9,139 nucleotides of DNA, from positions 1 to 9,139 of the forward strand of contig CAXTTS010000125.1 in NCBI GenBank assembly GCA_964247265.1. Reading direction: 5' to 3'. Below the pieces are notes generated by a model, which was not told where the DNA came from, did not search any database, and saw only the letters and a program-made list of their open reading frames with translations. The DNA comes from Alterirhizorhabdus sp964247265. GTDB lineage: Bacteria > Pseudomonadota > Alphaproteobacteria > Sphingomonadales > Sphingomonadaceae. Made by a program: the position numbers and the translations under genes. The number at the start of each line of letters is the position of its first letter. Within the stretch, counting starts at the first letter, position 1. Below are positions 7,358 through 9,139 of the stretch, piece after piece.

Positions 7358-7448
7358 ACGCGCCGCCGCACGCCGATAGCCTCGACCTTGCCCGGACGAC
7401 AGACGGCCATGTCGATCATGTCGCGGCACAGAAGGAACGGCCCCGACC

Positions 7449-8687
7449 ATGACGGATGCATTCGATACCGCGTCGGTTCCCTCGCATATTCCGCCGGAAC
7501 TGGTGGTGCGGGATTTTCCCTTCTCGTTCGGCGCTTCCACGACCGAGATCCCATTCGACCGGATGATCTCGCAGATCCATGCGACCAAGCCTGAGCTGTT
7601 CTATGTGCCCGATCTGGCCGCCGGTGGGGTCGGCGGCTGGATACCGCGCCGGCAGGAGGACATGCGCGCGATCTATATGGATTACGAGCATTTCTCCAAC
7701 CAGAATACGACTCCGTTTCCCGAATTGACCGGGGGTAGCTGGCGCGTGCTGCCGCTCGAATCCGATCCGCCGCTCCATTCTGCCTATCGCAGTTTCCTGA
7801 ACCCCGTCTTCTCGCCGAAGGTGACGAAGCGGCTTGACGAGAGGATCCGCGATTACGCGCGCGGCTATGTTCTGGGCTTTCGGGCCGAGGGCAAGATCGA
7901 TTTCCTGCAGGCATTCGCGTTCGAATTTCCAATCAAGGTCTTCCTCGAATTGATGGGATTGCCGCAGGAGCGCACGAAGCAGTTCCTCGACTGGACCGGC
8001 GAACTGCTGCATGCGCCGGACGTGGAAACGCTGCTGCGCGCGACCAACGACGTGATTGCCTATCTGGAGACGGTGATCGCCGACCGAACCGCCAATCCGC
8101 GCGACGACATCGTCTCCTACGGTGTGCAGGCGACCGTCGATGGCGGCCGCGCGCTGACCCATGACGAACTGCTCGGCTTCTGCTTCAACCTGTTCGTCGG
8201 CGGGCTCGATACTGTTTCGACCAACCTGACGTGGCAGTTCCTGCATCTGGCGCGCCACCCCGATCACCAGACACTGCTGCGTGAAAACCCGGAGATGATC
8301 CCGCACGCGATCGACGAATTCATGCGGGCCTTCGCCGCCGTGATGACGTTCCGGGTGTGCGTGAAGGAGACCACGATCCGCGGCGTCACGATCAAGCCCG
8401 GTGACAAGGTGGCAATGTCGACGACGCTCGCCGCGCGCGATCCGGCGGAATGGGATCGGCCCGACGAGATCGTGCTGGACCGTAAGCCGCGCCATGTGTC
8501 GTTCGGCTACGGGCCGCACCTCTGCGTCGGGATGCACCTCGCCAAGCGCGAAATGCGGATCGCGATCGAGGAGTTCCTCGCCAACGTCCCGCCGTTCCGG
8601 CTGAGCCCCGGCGTGGAGATGCGGACGGCGCTGCACGGTGTGATCCAGCCGGATCGCCTGATGCTGGAATGGGATCTGCCGGGATGA
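7449..8687 (+). CDS. Cytochrome P450, P450cam/CYP101-like monooxygenase
   Basis: A 412-residue soluble bacterial (class I) P450 that would insert one oxygen atom from O2 into a hydrophobic substrate, taking electrons from a ferredoxin and its reductase; neither is encoded in the window. Seen: the C-helix SDPPLHSAYR (105-114, His and Arg facing the heme propionates), the I-helix FVGGLDTVS with the acid-alcohol pair D254-T255, the K-helix ExxR (E290-R293), and the heme loop FGYGPHLCVG (352-361) with C359 as thiolate ligand. VGGLDTV and the heme region resemble P450cam closely, as does the spacing of the B'-to-C region, but the camphor-binding Tyr96 position reads Trp98 (SWRVLP), so camphor is unlikely; other cyclic terpenoids, norisoprenoids or steroid-like compounds fit better. 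The start has GAAGGA (7431-7436) 12 bases upstream. It is divergent from the molybdoenzyme and ends 9 bp from the convergent EthD-like gene. Confidence 0.95.
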   Translation: MTDAFDTASVPSHIPPELVVRDFPFSFGASTTEIPFDRMISQIHATKPELFYVPDLAAGGVGGWIPRRQEDMRAIYMDYEHFSNQNTTPFPELTGGSWRVLPLESDPPLHSAYRSFLNPVFSPKVTKRLDERIRDYARGYVLGFRAEGKIDFLQAFAFEFPIKVFLELMGLPQERTKQFLDWTGELLHAPDVETLLRATNDVIAYLETVIADRTANPRDDIVSYGVQATVDGGRALTHDELLGFCFNLFVGGLDTVSTNLTWQFLHLARHPDHQTLLRENPEMIPHAIDEFMRAFAAVMTFRVCVKETTIRGVTIKPGDKVAMSTTLAARDPAEWDRPDEIVLDRKPRHVSFGYGPHLCVGMHLAKREMRIAIEEFLANVPPFRLSPGVEMRTALHGVIQPDRLMLEWDLPG

Positions 8688-8696
8688 TCCGCCCGC

Positions 8697-9050
8697 TCAA
8701 CTGTCCGGTGCGGCGGCGCCAAGGGTGATTGGCGTGATCGCCTCATAGAGGATCGTCACGCAGTCTTCCTGCGAGAAGGCGTCGCTCATGGTCATCGCGG
8801 CGGACTCGACCCGTTCGCGCAGCATATCGAGTACGCCGGCAGGGTTGTCGGTCCGCATCGTGTAGATCGCCATGTAGGTCTGCTGCGGCGCGCCATCGGC
8901 CTGCGGATCGACGATCCGAAACCGCTGCGCGCTGACGAAGCCGGGAACGGACACGACATCGGCCAGATGCTCCTCCGTGTACCAGCGGTTATAGTCGGCA
9001 TCGCGGCCGGGCACCGGATTGCTGCGGACGACGTAGGTATAGTCTTTCAT
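8697..9050 (-). CDS. EthD-like small protein (dimeric alpha+beta barrel)
   Basis: A 117-residue protein resembling the EthD/ferredoxin-like barrel proteins that often sit in aromatic, ether and terpenoid degradation clusters; the molecular role of most members is unknown. Seen: the N-terminal strand YTYVVRSNPVPG (4-15), then DADYNRWYTEEHLADVVSVPGFVSAQRF (17-44), matching the family pattern of a WY-x-EHL helix followed by a PG turn and a second strand. A further strand TYMAIYTM (58-65) and a helix follow. The frame is open further upstream to 9128, but ATG 9050 is preferred: GGAGGG (9058-9063 on the minus strand) precedes it by 7 bases, and the conserved fold begins immediately. It is co-directional with the SDR fragment 52 bp upstream, probably one operon, and convergent with the P450. 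Confidence 0.85.
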   Translation of the reverse strand: MKDYTYVVRSNPVPGRDADYNRWYTEEHLADVVSVPGFVSAQRFRIVDPQADGAPQQTYMAIYTMRTDNPAGVLDMLRERVESAAMTMSDAFSQEDCVTILYEAITPITLGAAAPDS

Positions 9051-9102
9051 ATCGATACCCTCCCGGATGCCGGTCACGGCTTTATCGCCGTGCCGGGTTG
9101 AT

Positions 9103-9139
9103 CTACACGGCGGCGCGGTGCCAGCCACCGTCCACCTGC
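9103..9139 (-). CDS. C-terminal end of a second short-chain dehydrogenase, 5' part outside window
   Basis: The minus strand from the window edge reads QVDGGWHRAAV followed by a TAG stop (9105-9103). VDGGW close to the C-terminus is characteristic of classical SDRs, where it closes the cofactor and substrate pocket. Only 11 codons are visible, so the call rests on this motif and on context: it runs in the same direction as the EthD-like gene and ends 52 bp before it, as expected for a catabolic operon. It could be any SDR; no substrate or cofactor preference can be inferred. Confidence 0.6.
   Translation of the reverse strand, partial: QVDGGWHRAAV

Noticed and set aside
7408..7423. Direct repeat CATGTCG-AT-CATGTCG upstream of the P450
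   Set aside because: Two 7-base copies with a 9-base period could be an activator site, but CATG/GATC-type words are very common in this DNA and no third copy supports it.
7211..7588. Upstream extension of the molybdoenzyme frame to 7588
   Set aside because: It would overlap the P450 gene and add 126 residues without family similarity, while ATG 7210 has an excellent Shine-Dalgarno.
7416..8636. 406-codon minus-strand frame opposite the P450
   Set aside because: The P450 frame has all conserved motifs; the antisense frame is His/Arg-rich with no domain.
8680..8695. Small hairpin CGGG/CCCG between the convergent P450 and EthD-like genes
   Set aside because: A 4-bp stem with an 8-base loop is too weak to call a terminator.

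Overview
This is a GC-rich (roughly two-thirds G+C) bacterial window. The gene content is typical of the accessory catabolic islands of Sphingomonadaceae (Sphingomonas, Novosphingobium, Sphingobium) or a related alphaproteobacterium. The organism is inferred from composition and from the combination of a TonB-dependent receptor, short-chain dehydrogenases, a P450cam-like cytochrome P450, an APH-like phosphotransferase and an EthD-like small protein; no rRNA or other phylogenetic marker is present.

Layout from left to right. A partial minus-strand short-chain dehydrogenase (1-485) is divergent from a plus-strand run of three genes that is probably one operon: an APH/kinase-fold phosphotransferase (678-2069), a TonB-dependent outer-membrane receptor (2144-4531) and a small NTF2-fold protein with limonene-epoxide-hydrolase-like catalytic residues (4553-4987). 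That run converges on a minus-strand single-subunit molybdopterin (bis-MGD type) oxidoreductase with an N-terminal 4Fe-4S motif (5009-7210); a hairpin lies at the junction. The molybdoenzyme is divergent from a plus-strand cytochrome P450 related to P450cam/CYP101 (7449-8687), and the 238-bp gap between them holds two palindromes that look like operators. The P450 converges, 9 bp apart, on a minus-strand EthD-like alpha+beta-barrel protein (8697-9050). The last 37 bases are the extreme C-terminus of a second short-chain dehydrogenase, just upstream of and co-directional with the EthD-like gene.

How the genes may work together (inference): the receptor would bring a bulky hydrophobic or terpenoid/steroid-like compound across the outer membrane. 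The P450 would hydroxylate or epoxidise it, the NTF2-fold protein would hydrate an epoxide or act as a dehydratase/isomerase, and the SDRs would oxidise the resulting alcohols. The phosphotransferase could activate a hydroxyl group, and the molybdoenzyme could carry out a further redox or hydration step. No substrate can be named from the sequence. No transcription factor and no ferredoxin or ferredoxin reductase for the P450 lies in the window. No tRNA, rRNA, CRISPR array, insertion sequence or phage gene was seen, and there is no gene-free stretch longer than 300 bases.
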